Made by a program: the position numbers and the translations under genes. The notes beneath the pieces are model-generated. The model had not been told where the DNA came from. It ran no database searches and saw only the letters and a program-made list of their open reading frames with translations. Below, in pieces: positions 22,568 through 30,603 of a stretch of 39,636 bases of DNA (position 1 is the first letter of the stretch; every line of letters starts with the position of its first letter). Origin of the DNA: a virus. The DNA lies in IMG/VR virus record IMGVR_UViG_3300047446_000269, positions 1 to 39,636 of that record, one strand, 5' to 3'.

Positions 22568-23797
22568 ATGAAACTGCACGAACTGAAGCAAAAACGAAAT
22601 ACTATCGCCACTGATATGCGTGCCCTGCATGACAAAATCGGTGATGTCGCCTGGTCTGATGAGCAGCGCACTGACTGGAATAAAGCCAAAACCGAACTGG
22701 ATGCGCTCGATGAGCGTATCGGTCGCGAAGAAGAATTGCGCCGCCAGGATCAGAACTATATTGACGAAAATGAGAAGGAAAATCGTCATCAGCAAATCAA
22801 AGATCCAGCCAATCCGAACGCAAAAACTGACGAACGGCGCGCAGCTGCGTTTGACCGCCTTCTGCGCCACGGCTTTTCCGAACTGACATCTGAAGAGCGT
22901 CAGGCCGTCAAAGAGCTGCGAGCTCAGGGCACGACACCTGACGATAAAGGTGGTTATACAGTACCGACCCAGATGCGTAATACCATCATCGACTCAATGA
23001 AAGTCTATGGCGGTATCGCAAGCGTTGCTCAGATTCTGAATACTTCTAACGGTCAGGATATCTCCTGGTCAACTTCAGACGGTACCGCTGAAGAAGGTGA
23101 GCTGCTCGCAGAAAATGCGGCAGCTTCTGAGGGGGATGTCACGTTCGGTACTGCTATCCTGGGTGCCAAAAAACTGTCATCTAAAATCATTCGAGTGTCC
23201 AACGAACTGCTGCAGGACAGCGGTGTTGATATTGAGGCATACCTTGCAGGTCGTATCGCGCAGCGAATCGGGCGTGGTGAAGCTAAATATCTTGTGCAGG
23301 GTTCTGGATCCGGGACGCCTCAGCAGCCTAAGGGGCTCGCAGCATCTGTAACGGGTACAACTTCCAGTTCAGCCGTGGCAGCCTTTAACTGGAAGGATAT
23401 GAACGCCCTGATTCACTCAATTGATCCGGCATACCGTGGCGGACCATCGTTCCGTTGGGCGTTCAATGACGCAACGCTGGCGAACATTGAGCAAATGGAA
23501 GATACACAGGGCCGCCCACTTTGGTTGCCTGATATTACCGGGGGCACGCCAGCGACAGTGCTGGGGATCCCGTATGTTATCGACCAGGCCATCGAGAGCG
23601 TAGCTGCCAGCAAGAAATTCATCTACCTGGGGGACTTTAATCGCTTCATCGTTCGCCGCGTGGCTTACATGACACTTAAACGCCTGGTAGAGCGTTATGC
23701 AGAATACGATCAGACCGCCTTCCTGGCATTCCACCGCTTTGACTGTGTTCTGGAAGATACCGCAGCCATAAAAGCGCTGGTGGGTAAAACCGCATAA
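22568..23797 (+). CDS. HK97-family major capsid protein
   Basis: 409-residue capsid protein. The first about 110 residues are helical and charged, the scaffold-like delta domain cut off by the protease. The HK97 fold follows from about YTVPTQMRNTI onward, with the P-domain VSNELLQDSGVDIEAYLA and a C-terminal YAEYDQTAFLAFHRFDCVLED. A terminator-like hairpin follows the gene. Full length and intact. Confidence 0.95.
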   Translation: MKLHELKQKRNTIATDMRALHDKIGDVAWSDEQRTDWNKAKTELDALDERIGREEELRRQDQNYIDENEKENRHQQIKDPANPNAKTDERRAAAFDRLLRHGFSELTSEERQAVKELRAQGTTPDDKGGYTVPTQMRNTIIDSMKVYGGIASVAQILNTSNGQDISWSTSDGTAEEGELLAENAAASEGDVTFGTAILGAKKLSSKIIRVSNELLQDSGVDIEAYLAGRIAQRIGRGEAKYLVQGSGSGTPQQPKGLAASVTGTTSSSAVAAFNWKDMNALIHSIDPAYRGGPSFRWAFNDATLANIEQMEDTQGRPLWLPDITGGTPATVLGIPYVIDQAIESVAASKKFIYLGDFNRFIVRRVAYMTLKRLVERYAEYDQTAFLAFHRFDCVLEDTAAIKALVGKTA

Positions 23798-23816
23798 CTG
23801 TCACTGATTTGAACTC

Positions 23817-23859
23817 TGCCGCGAAAGCGGTTTTTTTATGCCCGTCATCTGGCGGGCAT
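23817..23859 (+). terminator. Tandem hairpins after the capsid gene
   Basis: CCGC-GAAA-GCGG (23819-23830) is followed by seven T (23831-23837), then a second stem ATGCCCG/CGGGCAT (23838-23844 and 23853-23859). A terminator just after the capsid gene would raise capsid output over connector and tail genes, with readthrough by Q-modified polymerase. Confidence 0.75.
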
Positions 23860-23869
23860 GGAGATATCC

Positions 23870-24193
23870 ATGCTTGTGACGCTTCAGGAATTAAAAAGAC
23901 AGCTTAAGCTGGAGGACGATTTTACCGAAGAGGATGAGCTACTGAATCTGCTGGGTGGCGTCGTTCAGACCAGGACAGAAACCTTTCTGAATCGCAAGCT
24001 TTATGCAGCTACCGAAGCGGTGCCTGAGGCTGATCCTGACGGTCTTAAGTTACCGGATGACGTGAAGCTGGGCATGCTGATGTTAGCGACCCACTTTTAC
24101 GAAAACCGCTCTTCAGTATCAGAGGTCGATCAGCTTGAAATGCCGCTGTCATATAAGTGGTTGGTGGGACCCTACAGGTTTATTCCGCTATGA
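23870..24193 (+). CDS. Head-tail connector protein, HK97 gp6-like
   Basis: 107-residue adaptor that binds under the portal. The sequence MLVTLQELKRQLKLEDDFTEEDELL and the later LGMLMLATHFYENRSSV match the gp6-like/QLRG connector family. I start at ATG 23870 with GGAG six bases upstream instead of ATG 23858, which lies in the hairpin. It overlaps the next gene by ATGA. Confidence 0.88.
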   Translation: MLVTLQELKRQLKLEDDFTEEDELLNLLGGVVQTRTETFLNRKLYAATEAVPEADPDGLKLPDDVKLGMLMLATHFYENRSSVSEVDQLEMPLSYKWLVGPYRFIPL

Positions 24194-24603
24194 AACTTCG
24201 CCAGGCGCAAACCAGCGCGACCTACATTTTACCCGATCCCGGAGAGCTGGACACGCGGGTAACCATTCGCATGCGGGTAGATCAGCCAGCGGCAGATTTT
24301 GGTACCACCCCTGAGTATCCGGTGAAATACCCAGTCTGGGCGAAGGTGAGGCAAACGAGCGCCACAACCCTGCAGGAAACCGCGCAGACAGATAACGCCA
24401 TTACGCATTACATCACTGTTCGCTGGCGTAGGGGTATTACAGCTGATTACGAAGTAGTGATGGGGGCGACGGTGTTGCGCGTCAGGCGCTCAAGAGACCT
24501 GAATAATAAGCGGCGTTTCTTGTTACTTGAATGTACCGAGCTGGGTGAATTTACGCAAAGCGCAGGAGGTGGCAGTAATGGCGACACCCTTTTTTCACGT
24601 TGA
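24190..24603 (+). CDS. Head closure protein, HK97 gp7/SPP1 gp16-like
   Basis: 137-residue head-tail joining protein of the phage head closure family: an N-terminal PGELDTRVTIRMR strand, WAKVRQTSATTLQETAQTDN and a terminal RRFLLLECTEL. It plugs the connector after packaging and docks the tail. ATGA overlap with gp6-like; its end overlaps the next gene by 26 bp. Confidence 0.88.
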   Translation: MKLRQAQTSATYILPDPGELDTRVTIRMRVDQPAADFGTTPEYPVKYPVWAKVRQTSATTLQETAQTDNAITHYITVRWRRGITADYEVVMGATVLRVRRSRDLNNKRRFLLLECTELGEFTQSAGGGSNGDTLFSR

Positions 24604-25081
24604 TTTTCAGCAACCCAATGAAATGCGATTCAACCGCGCGCGTGTTCGTCGGGCTTTTATCCGCATCGGACAGGTGCACATGCGTGATGCACGCCGCCTG
24701 GTGATGCGGCGTGGCCGTTCAGAACCCGGTGACAATCCGGGGTTTCAGACTGGTCGACTGGCTCGTTCAATTGGTTTCATGGTGCCGAAGGCCAGTAAGC
24801 GCCGCCCTGGTTTTATGACACGTATTGCACCCAACCAGCGTAACGGTCAGGGAAACCGGATGATCAACGGCGACTTTTATCCGGCATTTCTGTTCTACGG
24901 CGTGCGCGGCGGGGCGAAACGTAAGCGTGGCCACCATCGTGGTGCCTCCGGTGGTAGCGGCTGGCGGCTGGCTCCGCGTAATAACTTCATGGTTGAAACG
25001 CTGAATAAAAACAGCTCCTGGACACGCTATTTCCTTGCCCGTGAATTGCGGCAATCACTAAAACCGGAGAAGCGGCGTTAA
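24578..25081 (+). CDS. HK97 gp10-like neck/tail component
   Basis: 167-residue very basic protein resembling the HK97 gp10-like family of neck or tail-completion components. The core is FQTGRLARSIGFMVPKAS and a C-terminal NNFMVETLNKNSSWTRYFLARELRQSL. AGGAGGT (24564-24570) supports ATG 24578; the longer frame lies within the head closure gene. Its stop overlaps the next ATG by one base. Confidence 0.8.
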   Translation: MATPFFHVDFQQPNEMRFNRARVRRAFIRIGQVHMRDARRLVMRRGRSEPGDNPGFQTGRLARSIGFMVPKASKRRPGFMTRIAPNQRNGQGNRMINGDFYPAFLFYGVRGGAKRKRGHHRGASGGSGWRLAPRNNFMVETLNKNSSWTRYFLARELRQSLKPEKRR

Positions 25082-25641
25082 TGAAACTCACCCCCATAAT
25101 TGCCACGCTCCGTACGCGTTGCCCGTATTTTCAGAATCGGGTGGCGGGTGCTGCGCAATTCAAAAACCTCCCTGATGCAGGGAAGCTACTTTTACCTGCT
25201 GCGTATGTCGTTCCCGGGGATGATGTGCCGGGCGAACAGAAGAGCCAGACCGACTACTGGCAGGATCTGAAAGAAGGTTTTTCAGTCATTGTGATGGTCA
25301 GTAATGGGCGTGACGAGCTGGGCCAGTTTGCGGCCTACGATGTTGTTCATGGAGTCAGGCAGATGTTATTTAAAGCGCTGCTGGGCTGGAATCCTGAGCC
25401 ACGTGGAGAGCCCATTTGCTATGACGGCGGCACCCTGCTGGATTTAAACCGACATGAACTTATCTACCAGTTCGATTTTGTGGTCGATAACGAACTGAGT
25501 GAAGACGATACCCGTCAGCAGGATGATTTGGCCGAACTGGACGAGTTCAAGTCGTTGTCGATAGATGTTGATTTTATTGACCCTGGTCACGGCCCGGATG
25601 GCGTCATTGAGCACCACACAGAGATAAAACTCCCCACCTGA
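25081..25641 (+). CDS. Tail terminator, Mu gp37-like
   Basis: 186-residue protein placed where Mu-like tails encode gp37, the protein capping the tail tube and sheath. Features include the start MKLTPIIATLRTRCPYFQNRV, a central VIVMVSNGRDELGQFAAYDVVH and YQFDFVVDNELSEDD. From here to the fibre the gene order is that of Mu, marking the switch from an HK97-type head to a contractile Mu-type tail. Confidence 0.82.
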   Translation: MKLTPIIATLRTRCPYFQNRVAGAAQFKNLPDAGKLLLPAAYVVPGDDVPGEQKSQTDYWQDLKEGFSVIVMVSNGRDELGQFAAYDVVHGVRQMLFKALLGWNPEPRGEPICYDGGTLLDLNRHELIYQFDFVVDNELSEDDTRQQDDLAELDEFKSLSIDVDFIDPGHGPDGVIEHHTEIKLPT

Positions 25642-25649
25642 GAGGCAAC

Positions 25650-25832
25650 ATGCTTGTAAAACCTAAAGACGGGCGGTCAGTTCCTGACCCTGCCCGCGGT
25701 GACCTTTTGCCTGACGCCGGGCGAAACGTTGAAGAAAGTCAGTACTGGTACCGTCGCGTACAGGACGGAGATATTGAAATCGTTCAGCAGGAAATGAAGG
25801 CTGAATCCCCTAAGAAGGCAAATGATAAATGA
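25650..25832 (+). CDS. DUF2635 protein, Mu gp38-like
   Basis: 60-residue protein of the DUF2635 family: MLVKPKDGRSVPDP, then LLPDAGRNVEESQYWYRRVQDGD. The family sits between tail terminator and sheath in Mu-like tails, as here; the function is not known to me. The stop overlaps the sheath start (ATGA). Confidence 0.88.
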   Translation: MLVKPKDGRSVPDPARGDLLPDAGRNVEESQYWYRRVQDGDIEIVQQEMKAESPKKANDK

Positions 25833-27325
25833 CCGTTTCATTTAACAGTATCCCTGCCGATCTGCGCGTGCCGTTGTTTTATGCCGAAATGGACAACAGT
25901 GCCGCAAATACTGCCCAGACCAGCGCACCGTCATTACTGATTGGCCATGCCAATACCGGCGCACTTGTTGCAACAAACCAACTTATCCTGATGCCGGGTA
26001 AAGATTACGCGATTCAGCAATGTGGGGCCGGAAGCCAACTGGCGCGCATGGTCGAAGCGTATCGAATGAGCGACCCGTTCGGTGAGTTGTGGATTATCGC
26101 TGTTCCCGAAGCCACTGGCTCTGCCGCTACACTCACTCTGACGGTAACCGGCGCGGCCACAGCGCCTGGCGTAGTCAGCCTGTATATCGGTCGTCGTCGA
26201 ATTCAGGCGGCGGTTACACCCGGTGATGATGTCTCTGCCGTCGCGGCATCTATCGCTGCGGCGATTACTGCTGATGGGATGACGCCGTTCACTGCGGCTG
26301 CTGCCCTGGGAGTTGTGATGCTAACTGCTCGTCACAAAGGCACCTGGGCAAATGATATTCCCGTCACACTGAACTATTACGGCTATAGCGGCGGCGAGGT
26401 ACTGCCAGCGGGTGTGAATATTGCCATTGCAACAGGAGTGGCGGGGACTGGTGCGCCGACACTCACAGGGACTATCGCAGCAATGGGTGATGAGTCATTT
26501 GACTATATCGGGCATCCGTTCAACGACACGGCCTCAATGAATACCATTTCTCTGGAAATGAATGATTCAAGTGGTCGCTGGAGCTGGTTGCGTCAGATTT
26601 ACGGTCATGTTTATACAGCAAAAGTTGCAGCTGTCAGCGACCTGGTTACCGTCGGGGATATGTTTAACGATCCGCACTGCACACTCGCGGGTTATGAGAA
26701 AACGATTCAGGCCTCTCCGGACGAGCTGGCGGCCAGCCGTACTGCCCGCGCAGCTGTTTTCCTGCGTATTGACCCGGCAAGACCAACCCAAACGGGTGAG
26801 CTCGTTGGTATGTTGCCGCCTCCGGTCGGGAAGCGCTTCATCAAAACAGAGCAACAATCCCTGCTCACCCACGGTATTGCGACGGCCTACACCGAAGGCG
26901 GTGTGCTGCGCATTCAGCGTGATATCACCACCTATAAAAAGAATGCCTTTGGCGTTGCAGATAACAGTTATCTCGACAGTGAAACGCTTCATACCAGTGC
27001 TTATGTGCTGCGCCGTCTGCGTACGGTTATCACCAGCAAATACGGGCGCCATAAACTGGCAAGTGACGGTACCCGCTTTGGTCCCGGCCAGGCGATTGTT
27101 ACGCCAGCAGTGATTAAAGGCGAGTTGCTGGCGACTTATCGCCAGATGGAGCGAGAAGGGATTGTCGAAAACTACGATCTGTTCAAGCAGCATCTTATTG
27201 TCGAACGTGATGCGAATAACCCGAGCCGCATCAACGTGCTTTACCCACCGGATTACGTCAACCAGTTGCGTGTGTTCGCGCTGCTTAATCAGTTCCGTCT
27301 TCAGTACCAGGAGGAGACAGCATAA
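25829..27325 (+). CDS. Contractile tail sheath protein, Mu gp39/L-like
   Basis: 498-residue sheath subunit. It starts VSFNSIPADLRVPLFYAEMD, typical of Mu L-type sheaths, and includes the subtilisin-like sheath domain (about 220-350) and a conserved C-terminal half (GVADNSYLDSETLHTSAYVL, then LYPPDYVNQLRVFALLNQFRLQY). It shows that the virion is a myovirus with a contractile tail. The stop overlaps the tube gene by one base. Confidence 0.94.
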   Translation: MTVSFNSIPADLRVPLFYAEMDNSAANTAQTSAPSLLIGHANTGALVATNQLILMPGKDYAIQQCGAGSQLARMVEAYRMSDPFGELWIIAVPEATGSAATLTLTVTGAATAPGVVSLYIGRRRIQAAVTPGDDVSAVAASIAAAITADGMTPFTAAAALGVVMLTARHKGTWANDIPVTLNYYGYSGGEVLPAGVNIAIATGVAGTGAPTLTGTIAAMGDESFDYIGHPFNDTASMNTISLEMNDSSGRWSWLRQIYGHVYTAKVAAVSDLVTVGDMFNDPHCTLAGYEKTIQASPDELAASRTARAAVFLRIDPARPTQTGELVGMLPPPVGKRFIKTEQQSLLTHGIATAYTEGGVLRIQRDITTYKKNAFGVADNSYLDSETLHTSAYVLRRLRTVITSKYGRHKLASDGTRFGPGQAIVTPAVIKGELLATYRQMEREGIVENYDLFKQHLIVERDANNPSRINVLYPPDYVNQLRVFALLNQFRLQYQEETA

Positions 27326-27681
27326 TGGCCAAGATTGCCGGCACCTGTTATTTCAAAATTGATGGTCTGCAGTTGTCGCTGACCGGCGGGATTGAAGTGC
27401 CAATGAACACGAAGATCAACGACGATGTTCTTGGTCTGGATGGCTCAGTGGATCGTAAAGAAACTCATCGCGCGCCCTACACCAAAGGCACCTTCAAGGT
27501 GCCCAAAGGTTTCCCTGTCAGCAAAATCATTGATTCAGACCAGATGACGATCACCTCAGAACTGGCAAACGGCATGACTTATGTTCTGTCGCAAGCGTGG
27601 TTACACGGCGAAGCCAACCATAACGGTGAAGAAGGTACCGTTGATCTGGAATTCCACGGCGAAGAAGGAGATTACCAGTAA
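27325..27681 (+). CDS. Tail tube protein, Mu gp40/M-like
   Basis: 118-residue tube subunit of the Mu type, with MAKIAGTCYFKIDGLQLSLTG at the start and HRAPYTKGTFKVPKG and EGTVDLEFHGEEGDYQ later. Order after the sheath and length are as in Mu-like phages. It is coupled to both neighbours by one-base overlaps. Confidence 0.94.
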   Translation: MAKIAGTCYFKIDGLQLSLTGGIEVPMNTKINDDVLGLDGSVDRKETHRAPYTKGTFKVPKGFPVSKIIDSDQMTITSELANGMTYVLSQAWLHGEANHNGEEGTVDLEFHGEEGDYQ

Positions 27682-27950
27682 TGCCAGAACTCGAACTGAA
27701 AAAGCCCATCATTGCACATGGTGAAACGCTGTCTGTACTGGAGTTTGATGAGCCAACCGGGAAGGATGTGCGCGAACTCGGTTATCCCTATCAAATGAAC
27801 CAGGACGAATCAGTAAAACTGCTGGCGCATGTCATCTCAAAATATATCGTGCGCCTGGCAAAAATCCCACAAAGCTCGGTTGACCAGATGTCTCCTGGTG
27901 ATCTCAACAGTGCTGCCTGGCTGGTGGCTGGTTTTTTCCTCCAGGCCTGA
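27681..27950 (+). CDS. Tail assembly chaperone, short form (Mu gp41-like)
   Basis: 89-residue protein of the gp41-like tail assembly family (PF10109): LKKPIIAHGETLSVLEFDEPTGKDVRELG. It assists assembly of tail tube around the tape measure. Near its 3' end it carries a T TTT TTC slippery heptamer (27932-27938) where ribosomes can shift to -1 and make the longer form (see 27681-28099). Confidence 0.9.
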   Translation: MPELELKKPIIAHGETLSVLEFDEPTGKDVRELGYPYQMNQDESVKLLAHVISKYIVRLAKIPQSSVDQMSPGDLNSAAWLVAGFFLQA

Positions 27951-28099
27951 CTGCGGACTATCTTACCGACCGCTTTTTCGATTGCGCCAGATACTGGCGC
28001 ATCAACCCTTTTGAATTGTTGAACATGCCTGTCAGCGAGATACCTCTGCTGGTTAGTCAGGCAAACAGAATAGAGCAGGAGAAGCACGCCAATGGCTGA
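27681..28099 (+). CDS. Tail assembly chaperone, -1 frameshift fusion (gp41-gp42-like)
   Basis: A shift to the -1 frame at the heptamer T TTT TTC (27932-27938) joins the first 86 codons of the short form to 53 codons of the overlapping frame, giving about 139 residues ending SEIPLLVSQANRIEQEKHANG. The second frame has no start codon or ribosome binding site of its own before the conserved part, which argues that it is reached only by frameshifting. This two-product arrangement upstream of the tape measure is conserved in long-tailed phages (lambda G/GT). The fusion ends eight bases into the tape-measure gene. Confidence 0.8.
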
Positions 28100-29945
28100 G
28101 TTCGAATTGAAAGCTCTCATAACTGGCGTCGATAAATTATCGCCAGCGCTTTCACGAATGCAGAAAAACATTCGTGGGTTTAAGAAGCAAACCGAAGAGG
28201 CGTCAAAAGGGGGGCTTGCATTAGCGGGAGGGCTTGCCGCTGGGCTCACTGTTTCCATGCGTGCGTATGCAGATCAGGAGAATGCGGCAGTTGGTCTTAA
28301 AGTCGCCATGATGCAAGCCAATGGCGAAGTGGGAAGTAGTTTTGAAAAGATCAACAAACTGGCTGTTGGACTCGGGAACCAGCTTCCGGGAACAACATCT
28401 GATTTCCAGAACATGATGCAAATGTTGGTTCGCCAGGGTATTCCAGCCGAGAGTATTTTGGGTGGTGTGGGCAAAGCAACGGCATATCTTGCCGTTCAGT
28501 TGAAGAAAACCCCGGAAGCCGCCGCAGAGTTTGCCGCGAAAATGCAGGATGCAACCGGTACGGCATCCGAAGATATGATGGGATTGTTCGATACAATCCA
28601 GAAGGCGTTCTATCTGGGGGTGGATGACTCGAACATGCTGTCCTTCTTCTCCAAGACCAGTTCAGTACTGAAGATGGTTAACGCCGATGGGCTTAAGGCA
28701 GCTCAGGGACTTGCTCCGATCGCAGTGATGATGGACCAGATGGGCATGGAGGGAGAGTCTGCAGGTAACGCTTTACGTAAAGTCATACAAAGTGGGCTCG
28801 ACCTTAAGAAGGTCAATGGAGCCAATAAGGTTATGCAGGGTGCCGGTTTAAAAATCAAACTGGATTTCACCAATGGAAATGGTTCATTTGGCGGTCTGGA
28901 TAAATTAATTGGTCAACTGACTAAGTTGCGGGGATTAAACGACGTTCGACGAACCCGTGTACTGAAAAGCATCTTTGGTGATGATGCAGAAACTCTACAG
29001 GTTGTTAATGCGCTGATTGATAAAGGCAAAGATGGCTATGATCAGATCCAGCAGAAAATGAACAAACAGGCCAGCCTGAATAAGCGAGTTGGGGCTCAAC
29101 TCGGCACGTTGACCAATCTATGGGAAGCCATGATCGGAACCGCGACCAATGGCCTAGCGGCAATTGGTGGAGCATTCTCAGGTGATATAAAAGCGATTAC
29201 CTCCTGGCTTGGGGATCTTGCTGAGAGATTTACTGATTTTGCGGAAAGTAATCCAGCAGTAGTGCGCAGTGCTTTTGGGTTAGCAGCAGGTCTGGCAGCG
29301 TTAAAACTTGGATTTATGGGCGTTAATTTAGCTCTTGGCCTGGTAAGCAGAACGATGGCTATGTCGCCCATTGGAATGATTGCCACTGCTATCGCTCTGG
29401 CCGCAGGGTTGATTATTTCAAACTGGGATACTATTGGTCCATATTTCAAACAACTCTGGGATACCATTGGTCCTTATTTTGAGATGGGGTGGGAGGTCAT
29501 TAAACAAGCATTTGGCTGGTCTCCGCTGGGTCTGGTGATTAATAATTGGGGGCCGATAGTTCAGTGGTTCCAGGATATGTGGACAAAATTAAAGCCGATA
29601 ATTGAATGGTTCACTGATGGTGCTAGCGACACTGTGAACTCTATGAATGCAACGCAATGGGGACCTGGTGGATATGGCGCCTACGGTACAGGTGTGCCAG
29701 GCGGGGGTTATAACCCATATCAGGTAAATCAGAATTCTTCTGCACAGCCTCAGACGCAAGTCGTTAGTGATGATAATCCTTACAGAATAAAGCAAATGAC
29801 ATCGAAACAACCTGAAGCGAAAGTTGTGGTGGAGCTAAACGGTGCGCCTGCAGGTTCTCGTGTAACTGAATCAAAATCCAGCGGTATCAATGTGACTACT
29901 GATGTTGGTTATACAAGAATTGGTAGGGTAGGCATGGGAGGATAG
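28092..29945 (+). CDS. Tail tape measure protein
   Basis: 617-residue protein that sets tail length and is ejected with the DNA. The N-terminal conserved TIGR01760-type core (FELKALITGVDKLSPALSRM, then AVGLGNQLPGTTSDFQNMMQ and KSIFGDDAETLQVVNALI) is followed by hydrophobic spans near 390-445 and a repeated NWDTIGPYF/LWDTIGPYF block. At roughly 0.15 nm per residue it predicts a tail of about 90 nm, short for a myovirus. AGGAG precedes the ATG. It has slightly lower GC than the sheath region. Confidence 0.92.
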   Translation: MAEFELKALITGVDKLSPALSRMQKNIRGFKKQTEEASKGGLALAGGLAAGLTVSMRAYADQENAAVGLKVAMMQANGEVGSSFEKINKLAVGLGNQLPGTTSDFQNMMQMLVRQGIPAESILGGVGKATAYLAVQLKKTPEAAAEFAAKMQDATGTASEDMMGLFDTIQKAFYLGVDDSNMLSFFSKTSSVLKMVNADGLKAAQGLAPIAVMMDQMGMEGESAGNALRKVIQSGLDLKKVNGANKVMQGAGLKIKLDFTNGNGSFGGLDKLIGQLTKLRGLNDVRRTRVLKSIFGDDAETLQVVNALIDKGKDGYDQIQQKMNKQASLNKRVGAQLGTLTNLWEAMIGTATNGLAAIGGAFSGDIKAITSWLGDLAERFTDFAESNPAVVRSAFGLAAGLAALKLGFMGVNLALGLVSRTMAMSPIGMIATAIALAAGLIISNWDTIGPYFKQLWDTIGPYFEMGWEVIKQAFGWSPLGLVINNWGPIVQWFQDMWTKLKPIIEWFTDGASDTVNSMNATQWGPGGYGAYGTGVPGGGYNPYQVNQNSSAQPQTQVVSDDNPYRIKQMTSKQPEAKVVVELNGAPAGSRVTESKSSGINVTTDVGYTRIGRVGMGG

Positions 29946-29954
29946 ATAAGACAA

Positions 29955-29982
29955 TTGTCATACATTTAACAATTCGTATAAT
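29955..29982 (+). promoter_or_regulatory. Moron promoter
   Basis: TTGTCA (29955-29960) and a perfect TATAAT (29977-29982) are separated by 16 bp, directly after the tape-measure stop. It lies 38 bp before the start of the next gene and is the strongest sigma-70-like element in the late region. Confidence 0.75.
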
Positions 29983-30020
29983 GGAGATGAGAATTATTAA
30001 ATCTAACACTCGGAAATATC

Positions 30021-30542
30021 ATGAAAAAATTTTTAGTGGCAAGTATTGTTTTGGGCGCGTCAGCAATTGTTTCATCTTTGATTATTTCAAATAACATTTC
30101 TTTTAAAAATGAGCACGTCATTCCATTGTCAGGTGGAGCTATAAAATTAGGCGACATTTACAAAGAAAATAAATTAATCAGCGCAAAGCTGATTTTCAAA
30201 GATAGTGAGCAAGTGCTGGTAGTAGATGGGAATCCTGATGATTTTCCCGCAGAACTGTCAGAGAAAATCCAGGCGATTTTGAAAACAATTAATGCTACCA
30301 AGCGCGATGATGAAAAATTAACAGCTGAAAATCTTAGTGTTGTTGCTGACTCAACGCTAGAGGTGGTATCTGCTGTCCGATATACCAGTGAGTATCAGCC
30401 ACTATTCACTCTTACTCTAGAGAAAAAAGTAATACCAATGGCAAAAGATACTGTAATTCAACCGTTTGTTAATACTCAGACAGCTGATTTTATTCGCAGT
30501 CAGCAGCAAGATTACGCAAAAGCACTTTATCTTTCTAAGTAA
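30021..30542 (+). CDS. Exported or membrane-anchored moron protein of unknown function
   Basis: 173-residue protein with a typical signal or anchor (MKKFLVASIVLGASAIVSS) and an otherwise soluble alpha/beta sequence. No lipobox and no recognised domain; the mature part should be periplasmic. It is AT-rich and inserted between tape-measure and circularisation genes, which are adjacent in Mu-like tails. It has its own promoter (29955-29982) and terminator (30554-30588), the defining structure of a moron expressed in the lysogen. A role in surface modification, superinfection exclusion or fitness is plausible but not shown. Confidence 0.8.
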   Translation: MKKFLVASIVLGASAIVSSLIISNNISFKNEHVIPLSGGAIKLGDIYKENKLISAKLIFKDSEQVLVVDGNPDDFPAELSEKIQAILKTINATKRDDEKLTAENLSVVADSTLEVVSAVRYTSEYQPLFTLTLEKKVIPMAKDTVIQPFVNTQTADFIRSQQQDYAKALYLSK

Positions 30543-30553
30543 AATTTTTATGT

Positions 30554-30588
30554 AAAAAGCTCACCAGGGCAACTTGGTGAGCTTTTTT
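30554..30588 (+). terminator. Moron terminator
   Basis: AGCTCACCA (30558-30566) pairs perfectly with TGGTGAGCT (30575-30583), preceded by A residues and followed by six T. It lies 12 bp after the moron's stop codon, isolating it from the tail operon. Confidence 0.9.
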
Positions 30589-30603
30589 ACGTCCGGAGAA
30601 AAT

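Noticed and set aside
26567-27193. 208-codon minus-strand frame inside the tail sheath gene
   Set aside because: Antisense shadow of the sheath gene; no start signals.
27951-28099. gp42-like frame as a separate gene
   Set aside because: No start codon with ribosome binding site precedes its conserved part; the slippery heptamer explains its expression.
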